Positions 1 through 11,681 are shown, counted from the first letter of the stretch. The stretch: DNA of 64,000 nucleotides from Larix kaempferi (GCA_027924585.1 BSBM01000047.1:19345501-19409500), one strand, 5' to 3'. Numbers and translations are program-made. Notes: generated by a model from the letters alone, not told the origin.

Positions 1-498
1 GTCATTGTAAAAACGAGGTTGGGAGTCTCTTAGTAGTAACCTACATACCTTGACCACGCTAGTGATTTCTTGCATTCATCCTCGTTGCAGCTCAGGGGTC
101 CTAGGGGAAGAAGAGTACATTTTGGGAGTGATAGGGTGGTTTCCAGTGGACATTGACAATTGGCATTCGAAAGGATATTTGTGTGTGGGATTTCAACAAC
201 GTCCGCATCCTTCAGCACCCCAAAACAAAGAGTTTGATGTTAGTATAATGGTTTGTCTAATGATTCTACGATTTTTCTCAGGTTATTGTACATCAATTAA
301 ATATAAATAAGAAGATGATTTACTATTTTAATGTCGAAACTTCAATTTGAATTTATTTGATCAGAATTGACATACTGTTTTAATGTTAGATCTATTTAAT
401 GAGATTTAAAAAAAACTTGTTAGTTAATTTCTAGATCTGCTTTTCTAAAAATATATGCATGTTTATTTAGTGGATTTAGCAGGGGCCCCTAGAGGGTC
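1..498. other. Unidentified flank
   Basis: This is AT-rich DNA to the left of the first retrotransposon. An 86-codon open frame at 50-310 (+) has no motif I recognise and no supporting context, so I do not call it a gene. The last five bases before the element (499-503, CCTAC) are the left copy of its target-site duplication. Confidence 0.5.
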
Positions 499-503
499 CC
501 TAC

Positions 504-1148
504 TATGAAATTCTAGAACACAGTGGATCATTGAGCCTGAGAATACCTCACAGTGATAGAATTAGCAAGGAGAAAGAATTACAATGAAAATCTAGCAAGA
601 ATTGAGCAGTAAAATTAAACATGCATTGAAACTCAGATGTGCACAGAAAAATGTGTCATATTCCATTAATCAGTATAGTCAACAGATATGGTGCAATAGA
701 GATAATTCGATTATCTAGAGAGAATTTGAATCCATATCAGTCTAGCCTAGGAAATATCACCACTACAGTGCTCTGGAGGTTCCAAACTCAACTGATTGTC
801 AGTGAAATAAAGCTACTATCAATTAACCGATCAAGAAGGGTGCATAAGTGAGTTTCTCATGCAATATTGGAAAAAAGGGTGCATTAGATCACAATCACTA
901 GTGATTGGATCTCAAACCCCTCACTAGAGTCAGGAACTCAAGTGGATTGAACTATATCACTGAGTTAGCTCCTAAAATGTAGGGCACTGACTCTAGATGG
1001 CCTAAAATCATGCATGCAAGGCGCATCAAGTGGCTAATGGGTCCTAGATGGAATATTCACACCACTAGGGTAAAATGACATCACCCAATATTAGGAAAAG
1101 ACTAGTAATACTAAGGTGTACAAGGCTGGAGTAATAATTATCCTAACA
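504..1148 (-). repeat. Copia-1 3' LTR
   Basis: This 645-bp copy aligns end to end with 4150-4793. Its outer end reads TATGAAATT instead of the TGTGAAATT of the other LTR, so the canonical TG has mutated to TA. The inner end is TCCTAACA. The CCTAC duplication lies immediately outside and fixes the boundary. Confidence 0.9.
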
Positions 1149-1160
1149 CCCCCCCTTAAG
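1149..1160 (-). promoter_or_regulatory. Copia-1 polypurine tract
   Basis: On the minus strand this reads CTTAAGGGGGGG directly against the 3' LTR (TGTTAGGAT...). That is the expected position and composition of the plus-strand primer of an LTR retrotransposon. Confidence 0.8.
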
Positions 1161-1692
1161 CCAAACTTAGACAATCTTGGGCCGTGGTTACTAAGACCAA
1201 AGGTCACCCATAAAATCAAATAATAATAAAATAAATGTTCATGAAACTAAGGAAATGAGGAAAACCTCATGGGAAAATTACACCCCCTCAAAACTGAACA
1301 GCATGAAACTCAAACAGCCTTCACATGTGCAAAGACTTTGTAAAAATGCTTGCATTTTGCTCCTCTGTAGGACAATAATGCAGTGTGTTGGTCTTGTTGT
1401 GCACTCGTTCTTTGATGTAGTGCATCTGAACCTCAGTATGCCATCTTGGATCATGGAAAGCGTTTTTGAAGGATTGTGGATCAGACCCCGCCATCATGTA
1501 GCACCTCTCTAGGAGAAGTGGATCTGTATGAAATAGTGCAAATTTTGCATCTTGGTACTAAAATCTAGTTCTTCTATGGTCAGATGGATCTCCAACTATG
1601 TTCCCAGCAAATTCAAGTATTTTGTGATCCCATTTTGGCCTTGGTCATGGATTGGGAGCAGGTTCTGGATCTAGATCTGCTTGAAATTTATT
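1161..1692 (-). other. Copia-1 residual 3' internal region
   Basis: An intact Copia element would carry RT and RNase H here, about 1.5 kb. I find no YVDD, no RNase H motif and no sustained open frame on the minus strand. The segment looks like the scar of an internal deletion plus the 3' untranslated region. Confidence 0.5.
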
Positions 1693-2899
1693 CTAAACAT
1701 AAAAATCTAATTCAACTTGGTCCTCATCAGAAGAGACATCATTCTGATCTTCATCTTGTGCAAATGGATTAGGCATATCATATCTACCTTGGTCTTCATC
1801 TGGTTGTAGATATTTACATGGATCTTCATCGAACTTGACACTTCTTTCAATGAAGTATATTTTGGTTGCAATCTCTGTCATCTTGTATGCTTTAGCAAAT
1901 TCTGCATATCCCAGCATAATGAATTTGCTACTTTGGGGTTGAAGAGCCTTTCTTTTGTCAGATGGGATTTGGCCAATGCCTTGGATCCAAAAACCCTCAA
2001 GTGAGAGACATCAGGTTTGTGTCCCTTTAGTGCTTTGAATGGAGTGACCCCATCCACAGATTTAAGGGGTACCCTATTATGAATGTATGTGGCACAGTTC
2101 ACTGCTTCTTGCCATAGATATGGTGTAATATCCCTTTCTTCAAGTAGATAGGTATCCATCTCTTTCAATCACTTATTCTTCCTCTCAGCTACACCATTTT
2201 GTTGTGGTGTGTATGGGACATAATGTTTCATTTGAATTCCCTTAGAAGCACAAAACTGTTGTGACTCCTTCTTAATGTACTCCCCTCCATTTTCTGATCT
2301 GAGTGCTTTAATATTCTTCCCAGCAGTGTTCTCAACCAAGGCCTTGAACATTTTGAAATTTTTTAATACCTCATACTTCTACTTAAGAAAATAGATCCAA
2401 CAGAACCTAGAGAAGTCATTTATGAAGGTCAGAAGGTATCTGGATCCATTCATAGAAACTATGGGAATTTGTCCTGAGACATCACTATGTATCAAATCAA
2501 ATGTGGAGGAAGCTCTCTTTTCCTTCCCAACATCAAAATTTCACTCTAGATGCTTCCCTATCAAACAACCTTTGCAGATCCCTTGAGAGAATTTTATGTC
2601 GGGCAATCCTCTTCCTTGTACAACTGTTGCAAGTACTTGAAATTTAGATGTATGAATCTCTCATGCCAGAGTCTGCTACTCTCATTTTCATGAGACAAGA
2701 GGGAATTTTGATGTGAATATGGCGAAAACTGGGAGAAATCGTATGCCTTTGAGGCATGGTTTGCAACACCTTTAGCTATTATCTTCCCAAATGATATCTC
2801 TGTAATATCAACTGTGTCAGGTACAAAAACAAATTTCTTCAGTGAACCTATGTATGTCATATGATAAACAAATAACAAGTTTGCTACTAGATAAGGCAC
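1693..2899 (-). pseudogene. Copia-1 GAG-pre-integrase and integrase remnant
   Basis: Minus-strand pieces in coding order: a GAG-pre-integrase segment with LWHERFIHLN (2594-2899); integrase core with RSENGGEY (second catalytic Asp changed to Glu) and PQQNGVAERKNK, which holds the catalytic Glu (2169-2351); then the integrase C-terminal part, HLRVFGSKA (1878-2168); then an acidic linker with repeated DEDQ (1693-1917). Several stops and frame changes separate the pieces. In an intact element integrase inserts the cDNA into the host genome; this copy cannot make it. Confidence 0.85.
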
Positions 2900-2962
2900 A
2901 TACAGAACATTATTGAACTTTCCATGCTCCAGTTGTATTTTTCCCTTCCCTTCAACAGAGAT

Positions 2963-4038
2963 CTATGAATCATCTCCCATGTGAATACTAGGACCATCAA
3001 TGAGATATAGAGAAGAAAATGATTCTCTGGAGGCAACCATGTGGTTGGAGGCTACATAATCTATAAGGAAGGCTTGTGATTGTGAGAATATAGCCTTCAA
3101 TGCATGGCATCTCTCATGATCATATGTCTCACTTCCAAAATCAGTCTTCCTTGCACCTTCTGGGAGGGAAATGTTGTGTTTTTCAATAAGTTTGGTCAGT
3201 TGATCTATCTTCTTCTTCAGGCATGAACTCTCTGGATGGTTTCCTTTCTTGCAATAGGTACACTTGGTCTTCTCAAACATATGTTTCTTATCCTTCTTGG
3301 AGATGGAGGCTCCTTCTAATGGATTAGGTTTCTCCTTTGGCTTGGATTCAAATTTATTCTTGTCTTTTCCTTTCTGTCTCCCTTTAGCATTCACACTTTT
3401 TGACTCCCCAACCATAAGAGCTTGATTCTTGTAGGCCTTCAGGGAACCCATTTGAATTAGTTTGTCTTGTTCTTGGATGAGCGATTTAGTGAATGCATAT
3501 AAATAAGGCTTTTTCCAATTGGGGATTGGAAATTTCCTGGAATGGAAGGTAGAAACAAATATTGAAAATTCAGGACCAAGATTGCTTAGGATGGATAGCA
3601 CTAGTTTCTCATCCTTTTTTTCAATGCCACATTGTTTGCACTGCATAACTAAGGACTTGAAATTTGAAAAGAACTATTTTATGGTTTTGAAATCACTTAG
3701 TTGAAGAGAAATTAATTCATTCTCCAAAACGTGGCCTCTCATCTCATCTTGCTTTCCAAAGAGAGTTTCAAGCTTCAACGAAACCTCTCTTAGTGTCTTC
3801 AATCCATCAAGATGGAAGAGAAAATCTATGGGGGTGTGAATACACATAAAACCAAAAGCCTCGTCTAATATGTTCAAGTACTTTGTTTCTCAACATTTGT
3901 CTGAGGTTTGACTTCCTTTCCCATTGTGACCTTATACAACCTCTTGTTGTGCAACACAATATGCATATCTGCCCTCCAATCAAGATAATTAAAGGGTGTC
4001 AGGATTCTTGGAGTCAAAGGAGCACTTGATTTCTCCAT
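2963..4038 (-). pseudogene. Copia-1 gag and protease remnant
   Basis: The likely start is the Met at 4038 (MEKSSAPLTPRIL), about 100 bases inside the primer site. The gag body (3674-3877, then 2963-3646) contains LDEAFGFMCIH and a zinc knuckle CTYCKKGNHPESSC, with the regular C-x2-C-x4-H-x4-C spacing. After it comes a protease-like FLIDYVASNHM in which the usual DSGAS is altered. Stops and shifts near 3875 and 3660 break the frame. Gag would form the particle and bind RNA; this copy is dead. Confidence 0.85.
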
Positions 4039-4137
4039 GTGTAACTGCTGGAGAGAATACAAATTGCTACTGCTGCACTGAAAACTTCTCAAAATCCTGC
4101 AAAAACTCTCAAATTGAATATAAACCAACCCTATTGG

Positions 4138-4149
4138 ACTCTAATACCA
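4138..4149 (-). promoter_or_regulatory. Copia-1 primer-binding site
   Basis: On the minus strand this reads TGGTATTAGAGT, directly against the 5' LTR. It differs at two positions from TGGTATCAGAGC, the plant Copia site complementary to the 3' end of initiator-Met tRNA. It sets the element's orientation and its LTR edge. Confidence 0.85.
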
Positions 4150-4793
4150 TGTGAAATTATGGAACACAGTAGATCATTGAACCTAAGAATACCTCCCAGT
4201 GATAGGATTATCAAGGAGAAATAATTATAATGAAAATCTAGCAAGAATTGAGCAATAAAATTAAACATGCATTGAAACTCAGATGTGCACAAAAAAATGT
4301 GCCATATTCCATTAATCGGTATAGTCAAGATATGGTACAATAGAGAGAACTCAATTATCCAGATAGATTCTGAATCCATGTCAATCTAGCCTAGAAATAT
4401 CATTACTACAGTGCTCCAGAGGTTCCAAACTCAATTGATTGTGAGTGAACTGAATCTATTGTTAGTTAACTGATCAACAAGGGTGCATAAGTGAGTTTGT
4501 CATGCAAGATTGGAAAAAAATGGCGCATTATATCACAATCAGTGGTGATCAGAGGTCAAACCCCCCACTAGAGTCAGGAATTCAGGTGGACTGAACTAGA
4601 TCACTCTGTTAGCTCCTAAAATGTAGGGAATTGACTCTGGGTGGCCTAAAATCATGCATGCAGGGTGCATCAAGTGGATAATGGGTCCTAGATGACATCT
4701 GCACACCACTAGGGTGGAAATTACATCATCTAATACTAGGAAAAGACTAATAATACTAAGGTGGACAAGGTTGGAGTATTAATTATCCTAACA
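4150..4793 (-). repeat. Copia-1 5' LTR
   Basis: A 644-bp copy running TGTGAAATT...TCCTAACA on the plus strand. The outer edge is fixed by CCTAC at 4794-4798. Only four bases separate that duplication from the LTR of Copia-2 at 4803. Confidence 0.9.
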
Positions 4794-4802
4794 CCTACAC
4801 TA

Positions 4803-5406
4803 TGTTAGAATTCAATATGCTAAGACAGAAAATAGCAGCATTACATTCCATTTCACAATAATAGCATATACAGGATCACTGAAGAAACAACAAGCACAGC
4901 ATAAACACAAGAGACAGAGATTTATCCTGGGAAACCCTCATGGGGTAGAAAACCCAACAAAGCTTCCTCAATATAGATGACCAGCAATATACAAAGATGA
5001 AACCCTGAGACATGATCTCCTCCTCCACAATAGCAGACCTCTCCTCCACAAGTGCGCTATCCTCAAGTGTGTGAGTGTGTCAAATGAGGAACACACCTCC
5101 TCTATTTATACACTACACTGACATGTATTTTACACAGGTACACGTAGGCTCGTATTTAACCAATGGGTTAAATACCCCACTACAACTGACTGGGTCGACC
5201 CCTCTAGGGTGGTCTAATAACCCTTTGACCCACATAACACATATAGGGCCGACCCCCACTAGGGAAGTCTAATAACCCGAGTTACCACATTCCGACGGAG
5301 GAATAAACATCTCCGGATATACAATAAGATCTTCATGGAGGAGTGAAACATCTCCGGAATAATAAAGTACAAATATAATATTCTTTGAAGTTACAATATC
5401 TCAACA
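4803..5406 (-). repeat. Copia-2 3' LTR (604 bp)
   Basis: Runs TGTTAGAATTC...TCTCAACA. It contains the phrase CTGGGAAACCCTCATGGGG near 4928, shared with the LTRs of Copia-3 and -4. It also contains a TATA motif on the minus strand (TATAAATAG, about 5102-5110) and two copies of the GGTTATTAGAC...GGGGTCGGCC block upstream of that TATA (5191-5222 and 5247-5279). Confidence 0.93.
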
Positions 5407-5425
5407 CTCCCCCTTAACGAGAAGG
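5407..5425 (-). promoter_or_regulatory. Copia-2 polypurine tract
   Basis: The minus strand reads CCTTCTCGTTAAGGGGGAG against the 3' LTR. Copia-3 (56675 on) and Copia-4 (19450 on) carry nearly the same sequence at the same place. Confidence 0.85.
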
Positions 5426-5630
5426 ATATTATAACAGCATCTGCACGAGCAAGGAGTCATCAACATCATACATGATACATCTATAAATCATTGGAAGCGT
5501 TCTCAACATCATTAGTAACTCAAGCAGTTACTGGAACATCTTCAATATTGGAACATCGACATCTTCAGTATTGAGTCTTTATCTTCTGTAGCACTTGAAC
5601 AGCTACAACAATATCATCATCTAGATCCTC

Positions 5631-6178
5631 ACGATACACGATCATCAGCATCATCATCTCACGATCATCAGCATCGTCATCACACGATCATCAACATCGT
5701 CATCACACGATCATCAGCATCGTCATCTCACGATCATCAGCATCGTCATCTCACGATCATCAACATCGTCATCACACGATCATCAGCATCGTCATCACAC
5801 GATCATCAGCATCGTCATCTCACGATCATCAGCATCGTCATCACACGATCATCAGCATCGTCATCACACGATCATCAGCATCGTCATCACACGATCATCA
5901 GCATCGTCATCACACGATCATCAGCATCGTCATCACACAATCATCAGCCTCGTCATCACACGATCATCAGCATCATCATCACACGATCATAAGCATCGTC
6001 ATCACACGATCATCAGCCTCGTCATCACATGATCAACAGCATTGTCATCACATGATCAGCAGCATCGTCATCACACGATCAGCATCATCGTCATCACATG
6101 ATCAGCAGCATCATCATCACACGATCATCAGCATCGTCATCACACGATCAATAGCATCGTCGTCACACGATCAGCAGT
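5631..6178 (-). repeat. Copia-2 array A: 23-bp tandem repeat
   Basis: More than 20 head-to-tail copies of a 23-bp unit beginning CGATCATCAGCATCGTCATC, with minor variants such as TCTCACG for TCACACG. The period was measured between the units at 5823 and 5846. Because 23 is not a multiple of three, no frame is maintained. The array lies in the element's 3' untranslated part, next to the polypurine tract. Confidence 0.92.
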
Positions 6179-6187
6179 ATCAAATAT

Positions 6188-6552
6188 TCATGCCAATACA
6201 AGTGATCATATCAACAATACAAGTATCCTACCGATACAAGTAGCCACATCATCAATACAAGTATCCTACCGATACAAGTAATCACATCATCAATACAAGT
6301 ATCCTACCGATACAGGTAACCACATCATCAATACAGGTATCCTACCGATACAAGTAACCACATCATCAATACAAGTATCCTACCGATACAAGTAACCACA
6401 TCATCAATACAAGTATCCTACCGATACAGGTAACCACATCATCAATACAAGTATCCTACCGATACAAGTAACCACATCATCAATACAAGTATCCTACCGA
6501 TACAGGTAACCACATCATCAATACAAGTATCCTATCGATACAAGTAACCACA
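6188..6552 (-). repeat. Copia-2 array B: 38-bp tandem repeat
   Basis: About nine copies of a 38-bp unit, ATCAATACAAGTATCCTACC followed by GATACAAGTAACCACATC. Variants such as GATACAGG recur in alternate units. Related but looser repeats occupy the same relative position in Copia-3 (57045-57235) and Copia-4 (20690-21060). Confidence 0.88.
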
Positions 6553-6568
6553 TAAAAAAAATCACTTT

Positions 6569-7560
6569 CTCGGAGACCATACGTCTACGGATCAATTCAG
6601 GGACCTAAGTCCGGGGATGATAAAATCCCCACTTCTCGGAGACCATACGTCTACGGATCAATTCAGGGACTGCAGTCCGGGGATGATACAATCCCCACTT
6701 CTCGGAGACCATCCGTCTACGGATCAATTCAGGGACCGCAGTCCGGGGATGATACAATCCCCACTTCTCGGAGACCTCACGTCTACGGATCAATTCAGGG
6801 ACCGCAGTCCGGGGATGATACAATCCCCACTTCTCGGAGACCTCACGTCTACGGATCAATTCAGGGACCGCGGTCTGGGGATGATACAATCCCCACTTCT
6901 CGGAGACCTCACGTCTACGGATATCTTTAGGACTGAAAGTCCAGGGATGATCCAATCCCCTCAACTGTCCACTAAGGACTTCATTCTCGGAGACCTCACG
7001 TCTACGGCTCTCTTTAGGACTGAAAGTCCAGGGATGATCCAATCCCCTCAACTGTCCACTAAGGACTTCATTCTCGGAGACCTCACGTCTACAGCTCTCT
7101 TTAGGACTGAAAGTCCAGGGATGATCCAATCCCCTCAACTATCCACTAAGGACTTCATTCTCGGAGACCTCACGTCTACGGCTCTCTTTAGGACTGAAAG
7201 TCCAGGGATGATCCAATCCCCTCAACTGTCCACTGAGGACTTCATTCTCGGAGACCTCACGTCTACGGCTCTCTTTAGGACTGAAAGTACAGGGATGATC
7301 CAATCCCCTACCTGTCCACTAAGGACTTCATTTTCGGAGACCATACGTCTACGGATCTATTCAGGGACCGAAGTCCAGGGATGATACAATCCCTACCTGT
7401 CCACTAAGGACTTCATTTTCGGAGACCATACGTCTACGGATCTATTCAGGGATCGAAGTCCAGGGATGATACAATCCCTACCTATCCACTAAGGACTTCA
7501 TTTTCGGAGACCATACATCTACGGCTCACTTTAGAACATGTGTTCAAGGATGATACAATC
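6569..7560 (-). repeat. Copia-2 array C: 66-bp and 87-bp hairpin-bearing repeat
   Basis: Units begin CTCGGAGAC at 6569, 6635, 6701, 6767, 6833 and 6899 (66-bp steps), then at 6986, 7073, 7160 and 7247 (87-bp steps), with degenerate units to about 7560. The 87-bp form gains CTGTCCACTAAGGACTTCATT. Most units contain two small inverted repeats: GGACT..AGTCC (or a near match) and GGGATgatacaATCCC. Both periods are multiples of three, which is why long repetitive open frames run through on both strands. Confidence 0.93.
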
Positions 7561-7860
7561 CCCACATGTATTCTCATCAATACATCTATCATCAAAAGCA
7601 TGTATTCTTAACATCAAAAGCATGTATAAGTAAAATTAAGTATTCTAAGTACAAGAGTCCTAAATCTAAATATTTCTAAGTATCTAGGTGTAGAGAACAG
7701 GTTACCTCATCATCGACCTTGTTGTTCGATGAGACAATCTCATCATCAGTGACTATACTACTCCCCCTTTCGAGGAGGGTCCTTTTGAGCTACACCAAGC
7801 TTGTCTCGGAAGTATTCAAATTTCACTCGAGACAGAGGTTTGGTTAGTACATCAACAACC

Positions 7861-8600
7861 TGTTACAAATTCAAACTTTATAGTTCCTTTCTGCGTCATA
7901 TCTTGTTAGATCCCTATGTTCTTTGACTTATCATGGAACACTAGATTCTATGTCATCTTGATACAACTCTATTTGTCACATAGGATCACAGTTGGTTCTA
8001 TCTTTAAGTCAAGCAATCCTGAAGCCAAACTTCTTCACAACTAGCAGAGCAAGCAGCCATATATTCTGCTTGTGCTGAGAGCCACACTAGACTGCTTCCA
8101 GCTAAACCATGAGATTATGGTTAATCCCAGACAATAACATCCTCTTGATGTGTTCTTCCTGTCTGATACACTTTCTACCCAATCAGCATCTGAGTAGCCA
8201 TCTGAAGTCATGATCTCCAAGATAGCATAGATCAATGTCTATCCTATCCTTTAGGTGCCTCATCACATGCTTTGCAACTATCACGTGAACACATCTAGTT
8301 TCCACTAGATACTGACTCAAGGTGTTCACAACAAAGCATATATCTAACCTAGTATATGTTAGATACATCAATCACCCAATAATTTGACTGTACAGAGTTA
8401 TATCCACTAACTCTGATGAGTCATCTTCTAACAACTTCAAGTTGGAATCCATAAGAGTGGCCATTCCAACATATCAAGTCTTCTCAAGATTTCTCAGCAT
8501 ACTTTCTCTGGTTGAGAGAGATTCCTTCTGAGACTTTCCATACTTTTAGACCTAGAAAGTAATGCATCAATCTGAGATCTTTCAATTTCATTTCTACAGT
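7861..8600 (-). pseudogene. Copia-2 RT C-terminus and RNase H remnant
   Basis: On the minus strand, pieces of the Copia pol C-terminus can be read in order: LMHYFLGLKVW and NQRKYAEKS (about 8590-8500), MYLTYTRLDICFVVNTLSQYL (8371 on), SDADWVESVSDRKNTSRGC and SSVALST (8235-8041). Stops and shifts break it every 50-60 codons. The catalytic YVDD region and everything upstream are missing. The same truncated block, with the same downstream junction, is in Copia-3 at 58552-59150. Confidence 0.82.
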
Positions 8601-10320
8601 CATCTATCTGTGCCATCTCTCATCAGATGGGTCTATTGATATGAGCCTCAACATCATTCGAACTCTGTGGTGAGTTCCTTCTTGCATCCATGTCATATGT
8701 GTATAGAAGCCATATTCAACCTTGTAGCAAAGGTTGAGATCCATATCACCCATGGTGATCATTAAGCTCATCAATTGATTATCGATCCTGGGAACCATAT
8801 AGAACCTGATTCACACTTCTTCTTTAATTACACCATTAAGAGAATGGTCTTATTTTAGCCACTTGGAGAAAACATCTCATCATGATTCTCTTCCTCTTTC
8901 TAAGAGAATCTTCTAGCCATGAGCCTTCTATATTTTGTTTGATTTGTAAATATTCTTGTTGAACATCCATTGCTTGTTCAGTGTTCATCATTCATCATGA
9001 TCTTTCCGACAAATCAAAATTAAGTACAGGATTAGTAATACTTCATAATCATCAAATCATATTGACATGGTAACCTATTATGCATACAGATATCATTTAT
9101 ATAGTTATGCAACTAATTTGACCAATACTTTGGCACAACACTTTCCCATATCCTGTATGCATACAGTGGCTATCTAGATGCCTTCCATCTCTACCAGAAC
9201 ATACTATCGAGAGTGTGCACAGCTCTCGGCATGTCAGCAAAGAGGTTTCATTCTAGACAAGCAACAATGGAATGTTTGTCCAACTTACCAAACATATGCA
9301 CATTAGTTGTATACTGTTCAATGCTCTATGAATGTTTACACTCAGCATTATATATTCTAGGAATACAAATATGCATACAACCTATTACAGGCAATATCAT
9401 TACTATTTCAAATAACAACTCAAATACTTATCTTTTATGTTTGTGTGGCTGCCTCCCGCTTGATCTTCTGTATGTCTTTTGAACTTCTATTCATTCTATA
9501 CCACTGTGCATGCTCAAGAGTCATCCTCATGATCTCATACACAAACATACACTCATTAGTATATTCTAAATGCTATCAAAACATTATAGTACTAAATAAT
9601 CTTGAAAATGTATATTCATGATTATAGTTAATAAACATTAGTATTCAAGATTTCAGGGAAGTCTTCTTTTACTCATGCATATCATCAATCAAGATAAAAG
9701 ATATAATATGCATAATCCCTTGATTACTAACTTTATGAATAAGCATAACCAATCATTCCAAGTATACTTATATAAGGGATCCTAACACAAGGTAAGATTC
9801 ATGGGAAACATACCTGGATTAGTATACCTACTTGGTTATGTACAACGTACCTAAACAATCTCTTCAATGATTTAGAGATCCTGAGCTAGAACCTCGTAAG
9901 TAGAACAAAGATTATGGATGAGTCTTTGTCTTCATGTTTTCATGGTCATGGAGCCTGATTTGTCTTTTGTGATGTACATGTATCTTGTTAGTAGACAACA
10001 TCAACCTCACACAACATCATAATGCATTAGTACAATCATAAGTGTCAACACCCTAACCAATGAATATCTTCTATCATGCATTCATAAATTTGTTAAGGTG
10101 ATACAACAAATCTAAAATCAAGATTGTACTAACCGTAATAACATGAAGACAAACATACCATAAACTTAATCATGAACAAATCTCAAAACATACCTCGATG
10201 AGTCATACCTGTCGAGATCGCTTGTAATCTCCTTATGTAAAGCCTTAGCCTTATCTCCCTCTGAAACAGGAACTCCTTCACTTATGCAGGTGACCAATCC
10301 ATCTTCTTCTAGGATTAACC
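8601..10320 (-). other. Copia-2 non-coding internal block shared with Copia-3
   Basis: No recognisable coding sequence. The stretch is closely similar to 59150-60850 in Copia-3, for example around the phrase GTGTGCACAGCTCTCGGCATG (9214 on). The shared block sits where RT, integrase and gag should be, so a common ancestor of both copies had already replaced them. I cannot tell where the block came from. Confidence 0.6.
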
Positions 10321-11669
10321 CTATCCACTTGATTTGCAAGAACTGGACCTGGAGCTGGATATGGGTTTGTTAGAGAAACCCCAAAAATTCAAACTTTGAA
10401 TTTCAAACTTCCGAAAGGATAGAAATATGCGCCTTGATGAGCTGATCAAACTGATATATTCAGAATTTGAAAATTGCAAAGTTTCACTCCTCAATTTTGC
10501 CTTTGAAACTTCCGGATTCACTGGACGTGACCCTAAACTGGGGTTTGATGAATCCCACTCTTCTGCCCAATCAAAATGTTTGATCCAAAGCTCTAAGCTT
10601 CTATTTTTCTGAGGAGCTTCTATCCATGGTCACAGATTTCAAAAATTCCCATTTGTACAAAAGCCCTAATTTTCCACTTTTCTGATCAAAGTCCCGAACT
10701 AGGGTTTGATCAAGCCTGGCCTTCTGCCCAACCAAAAAATGTGATCTTGGTCTCTAAATTTCTATTTTGATGAGTAGCATTCAGACGTGGTCTCCGTTTA
10801 CAAAAATTCCAACTTTCTTCAAAGCCCTAAATTCCGGAAGCCATGAATGAAGGTACTCAAAAATAATTCTGTTTTGACAGAAATATGTACCTGATTGTTT
10901 CTGGTGTAACTCCATACTTTTCAATCCACAGGGTCTAAAAAATGTTTTCTGAGATAGCCTGACCTGTTATCTTTCCATCCTGACAGGTCTGACCTCAATT
11001 GGATTCTCTGAGAGAGAGTTATGTCAAATGTCGCAACGTGACCTGTTTTGGGATAAAACAGAAGAGCGAACTTGTACGGCGTTCCACGTGTCACTGTTTG
11101 AACTTCGGCCTCTGAAAAACTTTCCTGAGGTAGCTCGGCCTGTTATATTTCCATCCTGATAGGTCTGACCTCAATTGGACTCTCTGAGAGAGAGTTATGC
11201 CAAGTGTCGCAACATGACCTGTTTATGGGATAATACAGGAGAGCGAACTTGTACGGAGTGCCACGTGTCACTGGTTCAACTTCGGCCTCTGGAAACGTTT
11301 TTTGAGATAGTACAGACTGTGTACTACCTGTCACTTTTTACTAAATTTCATTTGGAGCTTCCTATCCCAAGATATGACCTTTTTCCCAAGGTCACCTGAT
11401 TTTGACTCAGATCTGGAAGAGGCAGAAACCCTATATTGTACAGATCATAAATCACAAAGTACAACGAATTAGAGGTTGTCCTTTGGACAAAAGGTACCTG
11501 GAGATTTAATCTTCGTCCTGTAACAATTTCAGATCCGAAAACTTCGCCAAAACGGATTTATAGTGAAAGTGCTACGATGACTGGTTTTTGCTATGTAAAA
11601 CCCTAACCTTCAAATTGTCGTAAGTAAAGCAAGTGTCTTTAGTGCCATACCTTGTCTTCCTTCAGGTTA
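10321..11669 (-). other. Copia-2 5' leader with internal duplications
   Basis: Untranslated leader between the primer site and the lost gag. Two degenerate repeats of a segment with AACTAGGGTTTGATCAAGCC lie at about 10530-10860. A 176-bp tandem duplication begins at 10963 and 11139 (CCTGTTAT...), with a partial third copy near 11290. The matching leader in Copia-3 (60860-62020) has one copy of the 176-bp unit. Confidence 0.65.
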
Positions 11670-11681
11670 GCTCTGATACCA
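11670..11681 (-). promoter_or_regulatory. Copia-2 primer-binding site
   Basis: The minus strand reads TGGTATCAGAGCTAACCTG directly against the 5' LTR. This is the exact plant initiator-Met primer site. Confidence 0.92.

Larger units (their letters stand above)
504..4793 (-). mobile_element. Copia-1, old LTR retrotransposon missing RT
   Basis: A complete insertion bounded by two LTRs of about 645 bp and a 5-bp target duplication CCTAC at 499-503 and 4794-4798. Minus orientation is shown by the primer-binding site at the right (4138-4149) and the polypurine tract at the left (from 1149). The gag-protease-integrase order on the minus strand fits Copia. Reverse transcriptase and RNase H are absent: only about 500 bp lie between the integrase remnant and the 3' LTR. 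The LTRs differ at roughly one base in ten over their first 90 bases by eye, so this is one of the oldest insertions here. Confidence 0.93.

Noticed and set aside
5631-6178. CRISPR-like regular repeats
   Set aside because: Units are directly adjacent with no unique spacers, and this is a plant nuclear retrotransposon.
6605-7384. Long open frames (255 codons plus, 177 codons minus) with regular amino-acid repeats
   Set aside because: They lie wholly in the 66/87-bp tandem array, whose periods are multiples of three, so open frames arise automatically on both strands. The matching array in Copia-4 has a 65-bp period and no such frame.
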